Assembly (NCBI GenBank): GCA_017643215.1
Contig: JAEPNV010000009.1
Span: 145,179-209,178, forward strand
Length of the DNA stretch: 64,000 bases
Direction: 5' to 3'
Source of the DNA: Roseibium sp.
GTDB lineage: Bacteria > Pseudomonadota > Alphaproteobacteria > Rhizobiales > Stappiaceae
The position numbers and the translations under genes were made by a program. Position 1 is the stretch's first letter. Each line of letters begins with the position of its first letter. The notes under the pieces are model-generated. The model was not told the origin of the DNA. It saw only the letters and a list, made by a program, of their open reading frames with translations, and made no database searches. This document shows positions 20,077 through 28,250 of the stretch, in pieces.

Positions 20077-20110
20077 ACGAAAAAGCCCCGGCCGTTTTCC
20101 GGCCGGGGCT
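20077..20110 (-). terminator. Terminator of sodB
   Basis: A ten-base stem AGCCCCGGCC / GGCCGGGGCT with loop GTTTTCC, followed on the minus strand by TTTTCGTTTC. It lies 24 bases after the sodB stop. Confidence 0.82.
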
Positions 20111-20134
20111 CTTGGTCCAAATCGAAATCCGCGG

Positions 20135-20734
20135 TCAGGAGGCGGCTTCGTAAAGCTCCAGGACGTAGTCCCAGTTGATCAGGCTGTCGACGAAGGCTTC
20201 CAGGTACTTCGGCCGCGCGTTGCGGTAGTCGATGTAGTAGGAGTGCTCCCACACATCGACGCCCAAGAGCGGCGCCGCGCCATGGACCAGCGGGTTTTCG
20301 CCATTCGGCGTCTTCATGATTTCCAGCTTGCCGTCCTTCAAAGCCAGCCAGGCCCAGCCGGACCCGAACTGCGTGGTGCCAGCGGCGATGAAGTCGGCGC
20401 GGAACTTGTCATAACCGCCCAGATCGCTGTCGATCTTGGAGGCCAGCGCGCCCGGCAACGCCGTGCCGCCGCCATTCGGCTTCATCCACTTCCAGAAGTG
20501 AATGTGGTTGTAATGCTGGCCGGCATTGTTGAAGAGGCCGGCGTTCTTGCCGAAGCTTTCCTTGACGATGTCTTCCAGCGATTTGCCTTCCAGACCGCTG
20601 TCCTTCAGGAGGTTGTTGCCATTTGTGACATAGGCCTGATGGTGCTTGTCGTGATGGTATTCCAGTGTTTCTTGGGACATATACGGGCCGAGCGCATCAT
20701 AGGCGTAAGGCAGATCCGGCAGTTCGAACGACAT
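20135..20734 (-). CDS. sodB: Superoxide dismutase, Fe type
   Basis: A 199-residue cytoplasmic superoxide dismutase. Metal ligands are visible: His27 (LEYHHDKHHQAY), the histidine in QHYNHIHFWKWM, and Asp and His in GVDVWEHSYYIDYRN. The pattern FGSGWAWLALKDGKLEIMKT with AGTTQ is of the Fe/Mn class; the GQHYNHIHFW region favours iron or a cambialistic enzyme, which needs assay to settle. It converts superoxide to peroxide and oxygen. It is a single-gene unit with its own terminator and 345 bases of upstream DNA. Confidence 0.95.
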   Translation of the reverse strand: MSFELPDLPYAYDALGPYMSQETLEYHHDKHHQAYVTNGNNLLKDSGLEGKSLEDIVKESFGKNAGLFNNAGQHYNHIHFWKWMKPNGGGTALPGALASKIDSDLGGYDKFRADFIAAGTTQFGSGWAWLALKDGKLEIMKTPNGENPLVHGAAPLLGVDVWEHSYYIDYRNARPKYLEAFVDSLINWDYVLELYEAAS

Positions 20735-21079
20735 GGCAAAACTCCTTTGGGTCGTGTGACCGGCGGCGGGCGCATCCGTTATTGTCCTTACCCCCCGCTT
20801 CGACGCGCAAGATAGGGACCACGGCCCGGATGGGCAATGACCCGGCGCGGTAAAGAGAGATTTTCTTTGTCATTTTCGCCCATCCGACGGCCCCGCGCCG
20901 CAACGGCCCCCGCGAGCGCGCGCGCAAGACCGTGTTTCCCGTTCACACCGGCCGCCAGGCAACGTCCACCCACACACATACAACGGCACTGACCCGGCCG
21001 GCCGTTGTAGTCGCTTGACGGCCAGCGCCTCGGCGCGAACCGTTTCGCGTCCTGGTCCGATCGATTCGTTCGAGGTTTC
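20735..21079. other. Intergenic region between sodB and the thermonuclease gene
   Basis: A 345-base divergent region. It holds an AAAACTCCTTTGG block just ahead of sodB whose complement AAGGAG is the sodB ribosome-binding site. Apart from that I see no gene and no strong symmetric site; the composition is GC-rich throughout. Confidence 0.45.
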
Positions 21080-21565
21080 ATGTTTTGCACGGTGAAGGAC
21101 GCTGCGTCGTGGTGGGCGCTTCTGCTGGCTCTCTCGTTCCTTCCATCGCCTGCCGTCGCCGGCGAGACAATCCCCCTTCGGATCATCGACGGCGACACCT
21201 TGGTCTTGGACGGTGAAACCATTCGTATGAGCGGCATCGACGCGCCGGAACTCGCCCAGATCTGCTTTGACCAGCATCAGCGCGCGGTCCGCTGCGGCGT
21301 CCGGGCCAAACGCCATCTGGAACGGCTGGCCGGGCGGGGTCCGGTGCATTGTTCCAGCGGAAAACGCGACGTTTATGGGCGCCAGCTGGCAACCTGCACC
21401 GCGGGTGGCATCGACCTCAACGCCCAAATGGTCCGCGACGGCCATGCATTCGCGTTCCGGCGCTATTCGGACCGTTATATCGGCGAAGAAGCCAAGGCCC
21501 GGCGGGACCAGGCCGGGCTCTGGTCCGGACAGGCGGAAGAGCCGTGGGCCTACCGGACGCGCTGA
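21080..21565 (+). CDS. Secreted thermonuclease (SNase-like)
   Basis: A 161-residue staphylococcal-nuclease-like protein with an N-terminal signal peptide (ALLLALSFLPSPAVAGE, cleavage near residue 28). The OB-fold nuclease core is clear: LRIIDGDTLVLDGETIRMSG followed by IDAPEL, then GKRDVYGRQLATCTAGGIDL. The calcium-binding Asp, catalytic Arg and Glu equivalents are present at RIIDGD, IRMSGID-APE and YGRQLA. The family cleaves DNA and RNA outside the cytoplasm, although many proteobacterial members are uncharacterised. Four cysteines in the mature part may form disulfides. Confidence 0.88.
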   Translation: MFCTVKDAASWWALLLALSFLPSPAVAGETIPLRIIDGDTLVLDGETIRMSGIDAPELAQICFDQHQRAVRCGVRAKRHLERLAGRGPVHCSSGKRDVYGRQLATCTAGGIDLNAQMVRDGHAFAFRRYSDRYIGEEAKARRDQAGLWSGQAEEPWAYRTR

Positions 21566-21635
21566 AATCCCCTGTACCGGGGCGCTGCCCAACGATAAGT
21601 TGGACCCGTTGTTCCCACCCGAGCGCGACCCGGCC

Positions 21636-22817
21636 GTGTCCGATCTACGTCCTGTCCCCAGACCAGAACCGCTTCTGCTCGCTTTCGGCGGCCTTTTGGC
21701 CCTGGCGGCGGCCATGGGGATCGGCCGGTTTGTCTATACTCCGATCCTGCCGTTCATGGGCGCGGCACTGGACCTGCCGCCGGATGAGGCCGGCCTGATC
21801 GCCGCCGCCAATTTTCTAGGCTACCTGGCCGGCGCGCTGGCCGGCGCGTTCCGGGCCTTGCCCGGCAGCCCGCGGGGCTGGTTTCTTGGCGCCCTTCTTG
21901 CCAGCGCTGTCACCACCGCCGCGATGGGCAGCACCGGCTCCCTGCCGCTTTTCCTAGTCTTGCGTTTTTTGGGCGGAGCCGCGAGCGCGTTTGTGCTGGT
22001 GTTTTCCTCCGCGCTCATCCTCGAGCGGCTGGCCGACGCCGGACGGCCGGGCTTGTCCGCGGTGCATTTTGCCGGTGTCGGCTGTGGGATCGCCTTTTCC
22101 GCATTGTTGATCGCGGCCTTGGCGCGCGCAGGACTTGATTGGCAGGTGATGTGGTTCGCCTCAGGCGCGGCGACGCTCGCGCTTCTTGCGATGAGCGCCC
22201 GGCTGGTGCCGTCCGCGCCACAAGCCCAAAGCGGCGGGGCGCCCTCCAACGCGGGCCCCTCCAGACGGATGGGGCTCGATGGACCATTGATCCGTCTGGT
22301 GACGGCCTATGGCCTGTTCGGCTTCGGCTATGTGATCACCGCGACATTCGTTTCCGTGATGGCGCGGACAACCCCCGGCCTGGAAGAGGCCGAGGCGGTT
22401 GTGTGGCTTATCGTCGGCCTCAGCGCAGCGCCCTCGATCTTTGTCTGGAGCGCGGCCGCCCGGCGGTTCGGAGCCCGGCGGGCCTTTGCCTTTGCCTGCC
22501 TCATGGAGGCGATCGGTGTCGCCATGACGGCGGCGACCACTGCGCCCGGTCCATTCCTCGTCGGCGCGGCGCTTTTGGGCGGAACGTTCATGGGCATCAC
22601 AGCGCTTGGGCTGACCGAGGCCAGATCCCATATGAGCGCGCGCAAGACCGGCGATCCTCGCCAGATCCTGGCGATCATGACCGCCAGTTTCGGCCTTGGC
22701 CAGGTGATCGGCCCCTGGTTTGCCGGCGAAGTCTCCAGCCTCACCGGCTCCTTTACCGTGCCAACACTGGCCGCCGCCGCGGCCCTCGTGGTCGCTGCCG
22801 GATTGGCCTGGCGTTAG
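21636..22817 (+). CDS. YbfB/YjiJ family MFS transporter
   Basis: A 393-residue MFS permease with about 12 membrane helices. The opening GIGRFVYTPILPFM after the first helix is the hallmark of the YbfB/YjiJ family. The second half carries GLFGFGYVITATFVSVMART and the C-terminal GLGQVIGPWFAGEVSSLTGS. The substrate is unknown. I use the GTG giving VSDLRPVPRPEPLLL; the frame stays open back through the thermonuclease gene, but that part is out-of-frame shadow with no protein-like character. The exact start is uncertain. Confidence 0.84.
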   Translation: MSDLRPVPRPEPLLLAFGGLLALAAAMGIGRFVYTPILPFMGAALDLPPDEAGLIAAANFLGYLAGALAGAFRALPGSPRGWFLGALLASAVTTAAMGSTGSLPLFLVLRFLGGAASAFVLVFSSALILERLADAGRPGLSAVHFAGVGCGIAFSALLIAALARAGLDWQVMWFASGAATLALLAMSARLVPSAPQAQSGGAPSNAGPSRRMGLDGPLIRLVTAYGLFGFGYVITATFVSVMARTTPGLEEAEAVVWLIVGLSAAPSIFVWSAAARRFGARRAFAFACLMEAIGVAMTAATTAPGPFLVGAALLGGTFMGITALGLTEARSHMSARKTGDPRQILAIMTASFGLGQVIGPWFAGEVSSLTGSFTVPTLAAAAALVVAAGLAWR

Positions 22818-22824
22818 ACCCTCT

Positions 22825-23688
22825 TTAGGCGTGGGCAAAGTCCCAGTAAAGCTCGCGGGCTCTTGCCCAAACGGGCCCCGGTTGCAGGTCTCTGGTTTCG
22901 ATCCGCTTGACCGCGGAGACCTTATTGTAATTGCCGGTCGAGAAGATCTCGTCCGCGTCCAGGAACTCCTGATAGCCAAGCGTCCGCTCGTAGACCCTGG
23001 TGCCGGTATCGCGCAGCAGTTTGATCACCCGCTGGCGGGTGATGCCGTTCAAGAACGTTCCGTTGGCCGCTGGCGTATGTACATTACCGTCCTTGGCCAT
23101 GAAGATGTTGGCCGTCGTGAGCTCTGCGACATTTCCAAGCAGATCCAAAACGACCGCGTTGTCGAAACCGCGGGCCTTGGCCTCGGTCATCGCCCGCGCG
23201 TTGTTCGGATAAAGGCAGCCGGCCTTGGCATTGACCGGCATGCATTCCATGGTCGGGCGGCGGAACGGCGACAGCGTGATTGCCGCGGCCGCATCCTTCG
23301 GCGCCATCGGCGCATCGAACAGGCACAGGCAGAACCGCGTGCTTTGCGGATCGGGCGTGATGATCCCGGGCCCGTCGGTTTCCGACCAGTACATCGGCTT
23401 GATGTAGATCTGCTTTTCGCTGGAAAACTTCTGAACGCCCTCGCGGGTCAAGTCCACTATTGTCCCCACATCCAAGGTCGGGATCAGGCCAAGCGCCAAG
23501 GCCGAATCGTTCACCCGCTGGCAATGCGGTTCGATGTCCGGCATGGTGCCTTCAAAGTACCGCGCGCCGTCGAAAACGCTTGATCCGAGCCAGGCCGCGT
23601 GGGTTCTGGGCCCCATGATCGGCGGATTACCTTCGTGCCACGCGCCATCGAACCAGGTCCAGGTTTCGCTCCAGCCGCTCATGGTCAT
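22825..23688 (-). CDS. ilvE: Class IV aminotransferase, branched-chain type
   Basis: A 287-residue PLP-dependent fold-type IV aminotransferase, most like branched-chain amino acid aminotransferase, which makes the last step of Val, Leu and Ile synthesis reversible. The PLP lysine is K155 in NAKAGCLYPNNARA, followed by ARGFDNAVVLDLLGNVAELT with the conserved Glu. The start ATG (MTMSGWSETW) has AAGGGA ahead. In Hyphomicrobiales several paralogues exist, so a D-amino-acid or aminodeoxychorismate-related specificity cannot be excluded. It is convergent with the MFS gene, eight bases apart. Confidence 0.86.
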   Translation of the reverse strand: MTMSGWSETWTWFDGAWHEGNPPIMGPRTHAAWLGSSVFDGARYFEGTMPDIEPHCQRVNDSALALGLIPTLDVGTIVDLTREGVQKFSSEKQIYIKPMYWSETDGPGIITPDPQSTRFCLCLFDAPMAPKDAAAAITLSPFRRPTMECMPVNAKAGCLYPNNARAMTEAKARGFDNAVVLDLLGNVAELTTANIFMAKDGNVHTPAANGTFLNGITRQRVIKLLRDTGTRVYERTLGYQEFLDADEIFSTGNYNKVSAVKRIETRDLQPGPVWARARELYWDFAHA

Positions 23689-23914
23689 TTTTTTCCCTTG
23701 AATTCCGTTGGTTTTTCGCAAACGCACTGAAAGACGCCGATTGCCCCGGCCAGTGAACAGAACGACACCACGCCCGGCAGGTCAATGGTATCCCGTTTCA
23801 ACCGGGAAAAGGCATTTCCATCTTCCTATGTTCCGGCGCCGCGCGGATAATATAGCGATCGAAAGGCCAAAAACGGGATGATTTTTCCCTTAAACCAAGG
23901 ATTTCAACTGGGAC

Positions 23915-24343
23915 ATGGAACAACGATTCACAATGGTCACGCTGGCGGTCGACGATGTTGCGGCGACACGGCGGTTTTTTGAAAACGGCCTGGGATGGCG
24001 CGGCACTGAAACGCCGACCGGCGATATCGCCTTTTATCAAGCTGGCGGCAGCGTGCTCGCCGTTTATGACCGGCGCGCCCTGGAACGCGACCTCGACAGG
24101 CCCGTGCCGCCCGATGCCACCGGGGCCGTAACACTGGCCTGGAACGGGCGCAGCAGGGACGAGGTCGATGCCGCGTATGCCAAAGCCATCGCGGCCGGCG
24201 CGGAGGCGGTCAAAATCCCTGAAGAGGTGTTTTGGGGCGGCTATTCGGGATATGTGATCATTCCCGGCGGCCATTTGCTTGAAATCGCTTATAATCCGTT
24301 CTGGCCGCTGGCCGAAGACGGCACGGTGACTTTGCCCAAGTGA
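23915..24343 (+). CDS. VOC family (glyoxalase/bleomycin-resistance fold) protein
   Basis: A 142-residue single vicinal-oxygen-chelate-fold protein. The first half-module begins MVTLAVDDVAATRRFFENGL and the second includes TLAWNGRSRDEVDAAYAKAI, ending YVIIPGGHLLEIAYNPFWP with the metal-ligand-type Glu in LLEIAYN. The usual first histidine ligand is replaced (MVTLAV). It could be a dioxygenase-, lyase- or resistance-type member. Context gives no help: it stands between an aminotransferase and a HAD hydrolase gene on the same strand as the latter. Confidence 0.85.
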   Translation: MEQRFTMVTLAVDDVAATRRFFENGLGWRGTETPTGDIAFYQAGGSVLAVYDRRALERDLDRPVPPDATGAVTLAWNGRSRDEVDAAYAKAIAAGAEAVKIPEEVFWGGYSGYVIIPGGHLLEIAYNPFWPLAEDGTVTLPK

Positions 24344-24463
24344 ACGGGGCGCACACCGTTTGCCGGCGGGGCTGGTGGCCGACCTTTTGCGGACTTGACG
24401 TCATTGCCATGCGGCTGTCTTCTGCACGCCCATTGCAAATGCACCACGTCGCCGGAGCCACCG

Positions 24464-25126
24464 ATGCCGCACGCCGCCTATGTCTTTGATGCCTATGGAA
24501 CCTTGTTCGACGTCCATGCGGCCGTGCGGCGCCATGCGGAAAAGCTCGGGCCGGATGCCCAGCGCTTGTCGTCGTTCTGGCGCGAGAAGCAGCTTGAGTA
24601 TTCCTGGGTGCGGGCGCTGATGGGCCAGTACAAGGACTTCTGGGTCTTGACCCAGGAGGCTCTGGACACCGCCTTCGCATTGGTGCCGAGCGCTGACCGG
24701 TCGATGCGGGACGATCTGTTGAATGCCTATTGGACGCTGGATTGTTATGCAGAAGTGCCGGAGGTGCTGACCAGTCTGAAGGCCAGCGGCGCCAAGCTCG
24801 CGATCCTGTCGAACGGCTCGCCGGCGATGCTGGAGGCGGCTGTCAACGCTGCAGGACTGGCGGATCTATTGGACGACGTCTTTTCTGTCGATCCGCTTCA
24901 AACCTTCAAGACCGATCCGAAGGTCTACGAGATGGCCACCCTCGCCTATCGGGTTTATCCGGACGCCGTGTCATTCCAGTCCTCCAACCGGTGGGACATA
25001 GCGGGCGCAACCGCCTTCGGATTCCGCACCGTCTGGATGAACCGGACCGGCATGCCGGACGAATATGCCGATTTTTCGCCCGCCGCCGTCTTGAACGATC
25101 TCACCGGTCTGCCCGCCCTGGGATGA
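24464..25126 (+). CDS. Haloacid dehalogenase type II
   Basis: A 220-residue HAD-superfamily enzyme of the L-2-haloacid dehalogenase type. The nucleophile Asp is D9 in VFDAYGTLFDVHAA. Motif II is LAILSNGSPAMLEAAV, the lysine is in TFKTDPKVYEMA, and the terminal motif is SSNRWDIAGATAFGFRTVWM, with the Asn/Trp/Asp of genuine haloacid dehalogenases. It hydrolyses short 2-haloalkanoic acids to 2-hydroxyacids. The ATG used (MPHAAYVFD) has GGAG ahead. No transporter or regulator is adjacent. Confidence 0.9.
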   Translation: MPHAAYVFDAYGTLFDVHAAVRRHAEKLGPDAQRLSSFWREKQLEYSWVRALMGQYKDFWVLTQEALDTAFALVPSADRSMRDDLLNAYWTLDCYAEVPEVLTSLKASGAKLAILSNGSPAMLEAAVNAAGLADLLDDVFSVDPLQTFKTDPKVYEMATLAYRVYPDAVSFQSSNRWDIAGATAFGFRTVWMNRTGMPDEYADFSPAAVLNDLTGLPALG

Positions 25127-25150
25127 CGCGCTTTAGGGTTAGGTCCCACC

Positions 25151-25459
25151 GCTGTCCGGTTTAACTTCAAGCGACCGCCGTTTTGCTGAAACCAGCGGCA
25201 AGCACCCCTCTCCACCCTTGAGGGGGAGATGTCTCCGACGGGAGACAGAGGGGGGTCCAAGGCCCTCAGAGTTCGCGATGAGTCCGGTTTTTAAAGGCAA
25301 GGTTAACCCCCCTCTGTCCGCATGCGCGGACATCTCCCCCTCAAGGGGGGAGAGCCCATGTCGCGCCCTTTCGGTGTGCATGTCCACTCTGCATGCCGGA
25401 ACGAAAAGTCAAACGATATCCGATTGATACGTCTGCACTCGCGATCTAAACCGGACAGC
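25151..25459. mobile_element. MITE-like element with 13-bp terminal inverted repeats
   Basis: The 309-base stretch is bounded by GCTGTCCGGTTTA and its exact reverse complement TAAACCGGACAGC. The same ends bound the insertion at 46.87-47.17 kb. No coding sequence for a transposase fits. It contains a second, nested inverted repeat (25206-25257 against 25303-25353). The element fills the gap between two convergent genes. I could not identify a convincing target duplication outside the ends. Confidence 0.62.
25206..25353. repeat. BIME-like inverted repeat pair
   Basis: Two facing arms, CCCTCTCCACCCTTGAGGGG (continuing GAGATGTCTCC... to AGAGGGGGG) and CCCCCCTCTGTCCGCATGCG (continuing ...GGACATCTCCCCCTCAAGG). 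They are near reverse complements over about 45 bases. This CATCTCCCCCTCAAGGGGGG motif is of a kind commonly seen as dispersed intergenic palindromes in Hyphomicrobiales. Confidence 0.7.
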
Positions 25460-25473
25460 CATGAGTCCTGACA

Positions 25474-26223
25474 CTAGAATTTCCGTGAAAGTCCGAGCAT
25501 CAGCCGCTGGTTGCCGGCCTCGCGTTTGACCGATGTGCCGCCGAAACGTTTGGTATCGTTGATAATGCCTGTTGCGGCGTAATCCGCGCGCAGACGCCAC
25601 TCTTCGGAAACCGACAATTCCAGCCCGGCGCCGATGGTTGGACCGATCTCCACGGATGAACGCCGCTCGCCATTGGCCTTGAAGCTGTAGTCGGTGGCGG
25701 CCACACCGGCGCTGACATAGGGCAAGAACCTGTTCATGGGCAGCCCGAGCCGCCCCCGTAGCGTTGCCGACCACCGGCTTGCCGCCCGGATTTGCCCCAA
25801 TGTGGAATGCACCGCCTTGGCCTCACCGCCGGTTACCGCCGCACCCGTCTCCAGACCAAGGATGATGTGCGAGACATGCCAGTTGTACCCGGCAAACGCG
25901 CCCAACGCTGCATCCGATCGGGCTACCTCCTTTTTGACACCACCCGACCGGACCGCCGTCCCGGTTCCGGAAAGCCCGGCTTCGATACCTGCATAGGCGC
26001 CCTGCCACACCGGCTCCGCGCTTCCCTTGGGCAACGACCATCGGCTGACTTCGTCAGCGCGGGCATCCAAAACCAGCAAAATCAAAACAACACACATCAA
26101 GACCGGCTTGGCGAAATACAGGCCACGTTCGGTTCGCGACAAGCGCGGATATGCGCGCCGGCGTAATGCACAGAAGGGCCAAGTACGGCTGGGAACAGCG
26201 CTGTTTGGGATTCGATAAACCAT
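25474..26223 (-). CDS. Outer membrane beta-barrel protein (Omp25-like)
   Basis: A 249-residue outer membrane protein. After a long N-terminus comes a hydrophobic export segment (MCVVLILLVLDARADEV). The mature barrel shows WQGAYAGIEAGLSGTGTAV, then GAFAGYNWHVSHIILGLETG, LRGRLGLPMNRFLPYVSAGV and a terminal strand GNQRLMLGLSRKF ending in phenylalanine, as expected for BAM-dependent barrels. It resembles the Omp25/Omp31 group of Hyphomicrobiales. The ATG at the 5' end has GGAG ahead; an internal ATG (MCVVLIL) would give a more typical signal peptide, so the start is uncertain. Confidence 0.8.
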   Translation of the reverse strand: MVYRIPNSAVPSRTWPFCALRRRAYPRLSRTERGLYFAKPVLMCVVLILLVLDARADEVSRWSLPKGSAEPVWQGAYAGIEAGLSGTGTAVRSGGVKKEVARSDAALGAFAGYNWHVSHIILGLETGAAVTGGEAKAVHSTLGQIRAASRWSATLRGRLGLPMNRFLPYVSAGVAATDYSFKANGERRSSVEIGPTIGAGLELSVSEEWRLRADYAATGIINDTKRFGGTSVKREAGNQRLMLGLSRKF

Positions 26224-26407
26224 TGGGCACTCCGTCTCCGTGTTGCCATGCTCAACGTCCCTAGTTCAATAATTATTGCAAAACAATAATTTTTTTATAT
26301 TTTCATTCTAATTTTTCATTTTGAATCGCATTTTCTTATTGCCATCCACGTGATTGGTGGATATAGCGTGGCAAACGCAATTCCGGGACACGGAGGTCGG
26401 CGCCGCG

Positions 26408-26989
26408 ATGCAGGAACAGGTTCAGCTGGAACGGGCACAGCGGCTTCGCCGCATCCACGCCCTGTCGCAGGTCATGAAATGGTTTGCGACGGTCGTGATC
26501 ATTCTGTTCGCGGTGATTGCAGGCATTGTCGCCGCGGCCATGTTCGTGCCACTGGCCATGGAGTTCGTGTTCACCGAAGCTTTGGACATCGGCGATGTCA
26601 GCCGTGAGATCGCCGACATTCCCGTGGTACAGCGCATCGCGCTGGCGTTGTTGATCTTCCTCGCCTTTATCATCTTGATCATCGCGACCTGGCAGATCCG
26701 GGAAGTGTTCTCCCACTTTCAACGCCGCGAGTTTTTTGCCGCCCAGACGCTGTCGCGGGTTATCTCGCTTGGCCGCTGGCTGGTGATCCTTGGCCTTTAT
26801 GACTTCTTGAGCGATCCGATCGGCTCGCTGCTTTTGACCATTGACCTGCCCGCCGGTCAAAAAGAGGTTGAAGTCAGTATTGACGGAGGCGAGATCTATT
26901 TCATCATATTCGGATGCATGATGATCCTCTTCGGATGGATCATGCGCGAGGCCGCCAGCATCGAGGAAGAAAACCGTCAGTTCATCTGA
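26408..26989 (+). CDS. DUF2975 membrane protein
   Basis: A 193-residue protein with four predicted membrane helices, matching the DUF2975 layout. A cytoplasmic N-terminus (VQLERAQRLRRIHALSQVMK) leads to helix 1; the diagnostic FSHFQRREFFAAQTLSRVIS follows helix 2, and DGGEIYFIIFGCMMILFGWI leads to EAASIEEENRQFI. In many bacteria DUF2975 genes are followed directly by a small HTH gene, exactly as here (26 bases apart), suggesting a membrane-linked regulatory pair. The function is unknown. The ATG has CGGAGG about ten bases upstream. Confidence 0.88.
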   Translation: MQEQVQLERAQRLRRIHALSQVMKWFATVVIILFAVIAGIVAAAMFVPLAMEFVFTEALDIGDVSREIADIPVVQRIALALLIFLAFIILIIATWQIREVFSHFQRREFFAAQTLSRVISLGRWLVILGLYDFLSDPIGSLLLTIDLPAGQKEVEVSIDGGEIYFIIFGCMMILFGWIMREAASIEEENRQFI

Positions 26990-27015
26990 CCAGCTGACTG
27001 TTTACGAGTTGCTGC

Positions 27016-27243
27016 ATGCCCATCATCATCGAACTGGACGTTATGCTTGCCCGCCGCAAGATGCGCTCAAAAGAACTGGCGGAGCGGATCGGCATCACCG
27101 AACAAAATGTTTCCCTGCTCAAATCGGGAAAAGTGAAGGGCGTTCGCTTCGATACGCTGGAACGCATTTGTGAGGTGCTGGATTGTCAGCCGGGCGATCT
27201 GCTTGTCTATCAAGCGCCGGAGTCAAGCGACGGCGGCGAGTAA
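27016..27243 (+). CDS. Small XRE/YozG-like HTH regulator
   Basis: A 75-residue Cro/CI-type DNA-binding protein consisting almost only of the helix-turn-helix domain: MLARRKMRSKELAERIGITE, QNVSLLKSGKVKGVRFDTLE, and RICEVLDCQPGDLLVY. This is the standard partner of DUF2975 proteins (YozG-like group). It follows the DUF2975 gene on the same strand with 26 bases between, so the two are probably co-transcribed. It likely regulates its own operon; the operator was not identified. Confidence 0.9.
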   Translation: MPIIIELDVMLARRKMRSKELAERIGITEQNVSLLKSGKVKGVRFDTLERICEVLDCQPGDLLVYQAPESSDGGE

Positions 27244-27298
27244 TGCCGCCACATTGGCGTCGCTCCCGCCTAAAATATCAGGCATGTGCGGAAAGCGA

Positions 27299-27610
27299 TC
27301 ATACAGTTTTTGCGTCCGCGCCCGTTTCCCGGCCGGACATGAAAGCGTCGAATTCCGATCGGTCCCGGGCCCGTTTCAGATCCTCCAGAAAGGCGGCAAA
27401 GGCCAGGCGTTCCGCGTCCAAACGGCGCAGTTCGTCCTGCAGTTTTGCCAGTTCTCCCTCGCGGTAGGCGTCAAAGGCTGAATTTCCGGTCGGCGCAAGC
27501 ACATCTTGCAGATCAAGAGCGGAAATTCGTCCCTCCGCCTCGGGGTTCGTGCGACTACGACGCTCTTTTCGGCGCGCCCAGCGCGATTTCCATCGTCTAC
27601 ATCCCATCAT
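27299..27610 (-). CDS. DUF2852-like soluble protein
   Basis: A 103-residue protein whose C-terminal part (GNSAFDAYREGELAKLQDEL, then AAFLEDLKRARDRSEFDAFM) matches the tail of DUF2852 proteins, a group common in Hyphomicrobiales and Rhodobacterales. Typical members carry membrane helices at the N-terminus, followed by a basic MGCRRWKRRWA-like linker; here the protein starts at that linker (MMGCRRWKSRWARRKERRS). The start is supported by AAGGG five bases ahead of a double ATG. The upstream in-frame sequence lacks hydrophobic helices, so the membrane part is absent, not merely missed. Charged helical content suggests a coiled coil. The function is unknown. Confidence 0.68.
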   Translation of the reverse strand: MMGCRRWKSRWARRKERRSRTNPEAEGRISALDLQDVLAPTGNSAFDAYREGELAKLQDELRRLDAERLAFAAFLEDLKRARDRSEFDAFMSGRETGADAKTV

Positions 27611-27802
27611 AGTCGCCCTTTCAACAGCACAGCCATTCTGATCTAATGTTAATTTCATTAACATAGCCTGCGTGCAGGCAGATTCAAGCTTCGGACAAAC
27701 CCTAAAGCGTGGCTGGACCCTGAATGGAATTGGAATGAATTCGACTGCAATGCGAGGCCGAACAGGTACCACTGTGTAGACCGCCAGTCGCTGACAATCC
27801 GG

Positions 27803-28240
27803 CTATTCCGCCGGAACAGCGAGCGGCTTGCCCTTTTCAACTATGTGCGTGGTGTAGGCGACCAGCGGCGCATCGCCGATGTTGGTCATGCCGCCATGGA
27901 CCTGGTCTTTTGGAAAATGCGCGGTCATGCCGGGTTTGAACGGGATCTCCTGTCCATTCGGCGCCCGCATCGTCCCGCCCTGCAGCACAATCAGATGCTC
28001 GTCGCCATGGTGGGTGTGGAGCGGTATCCGCGCGCCAGGCGCGACTTCCAATCTCGAGACGATGACCTCCATCGTATCCGAACCGGTGAGGTCCGCGCGG
28101 TTGAGCTCGGTCCGGGAGACACCGTCCTGAGCCAATGCCGCTGGGGCGATGATCAGCCAAGCGGCGCAGATCGCAGCGCCGGTCGTGGTGCGAACCGCCC
28201 CTTTGCCGGTTCCAATTGCTCGTGCGAGCCGATCCCGCAT
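27803..28240 (-). CDS. Secreted cupin domain protein
   Basis: A 145-residue protein with a signal peptide (AICAAWLIIAPAALAQ, cleavage near residue 38) and one cupin barrel. Motif 1 is PGARIPLHTHHGDEHLIVLQ with the metal-type His, His and Glu; motif 2 is FKPGMTAHFPKDQVHGGMTN. It is probably a metal-binding periplasmic cupin of unknown substrate. The start ATG has GGGAAGGG ahead and lies ten bases after the mutB stop on the same strand, so it may be the third gene of the mutA-mutB transcript. Confidence 0.84.
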   Translation of the reverse strand: MRDRLARAIGTGKGAVRTTTGAAICAAWLIIAPAALAQDGVSRTELNRADLTGSDTMEVIVSRLEVAPGARIPLHTHHGDEHLIVLQGGTMRAPNGQEIPFKPGMTAHFPKDQVHGGMTNIGDAPLVAYTTHIVEKGKPLAVPAE

Positions 28241-28250
28241 TGGCCCTTCC

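Noticed and set aside
21267..21635. Long N-terminal extension of the YbfB/YjiJ transporter frame
   Set aside because: It overlaps the thermonuclease gene in another frame and has no protein-like character. The transporter homology begins near the GTG at 21636.
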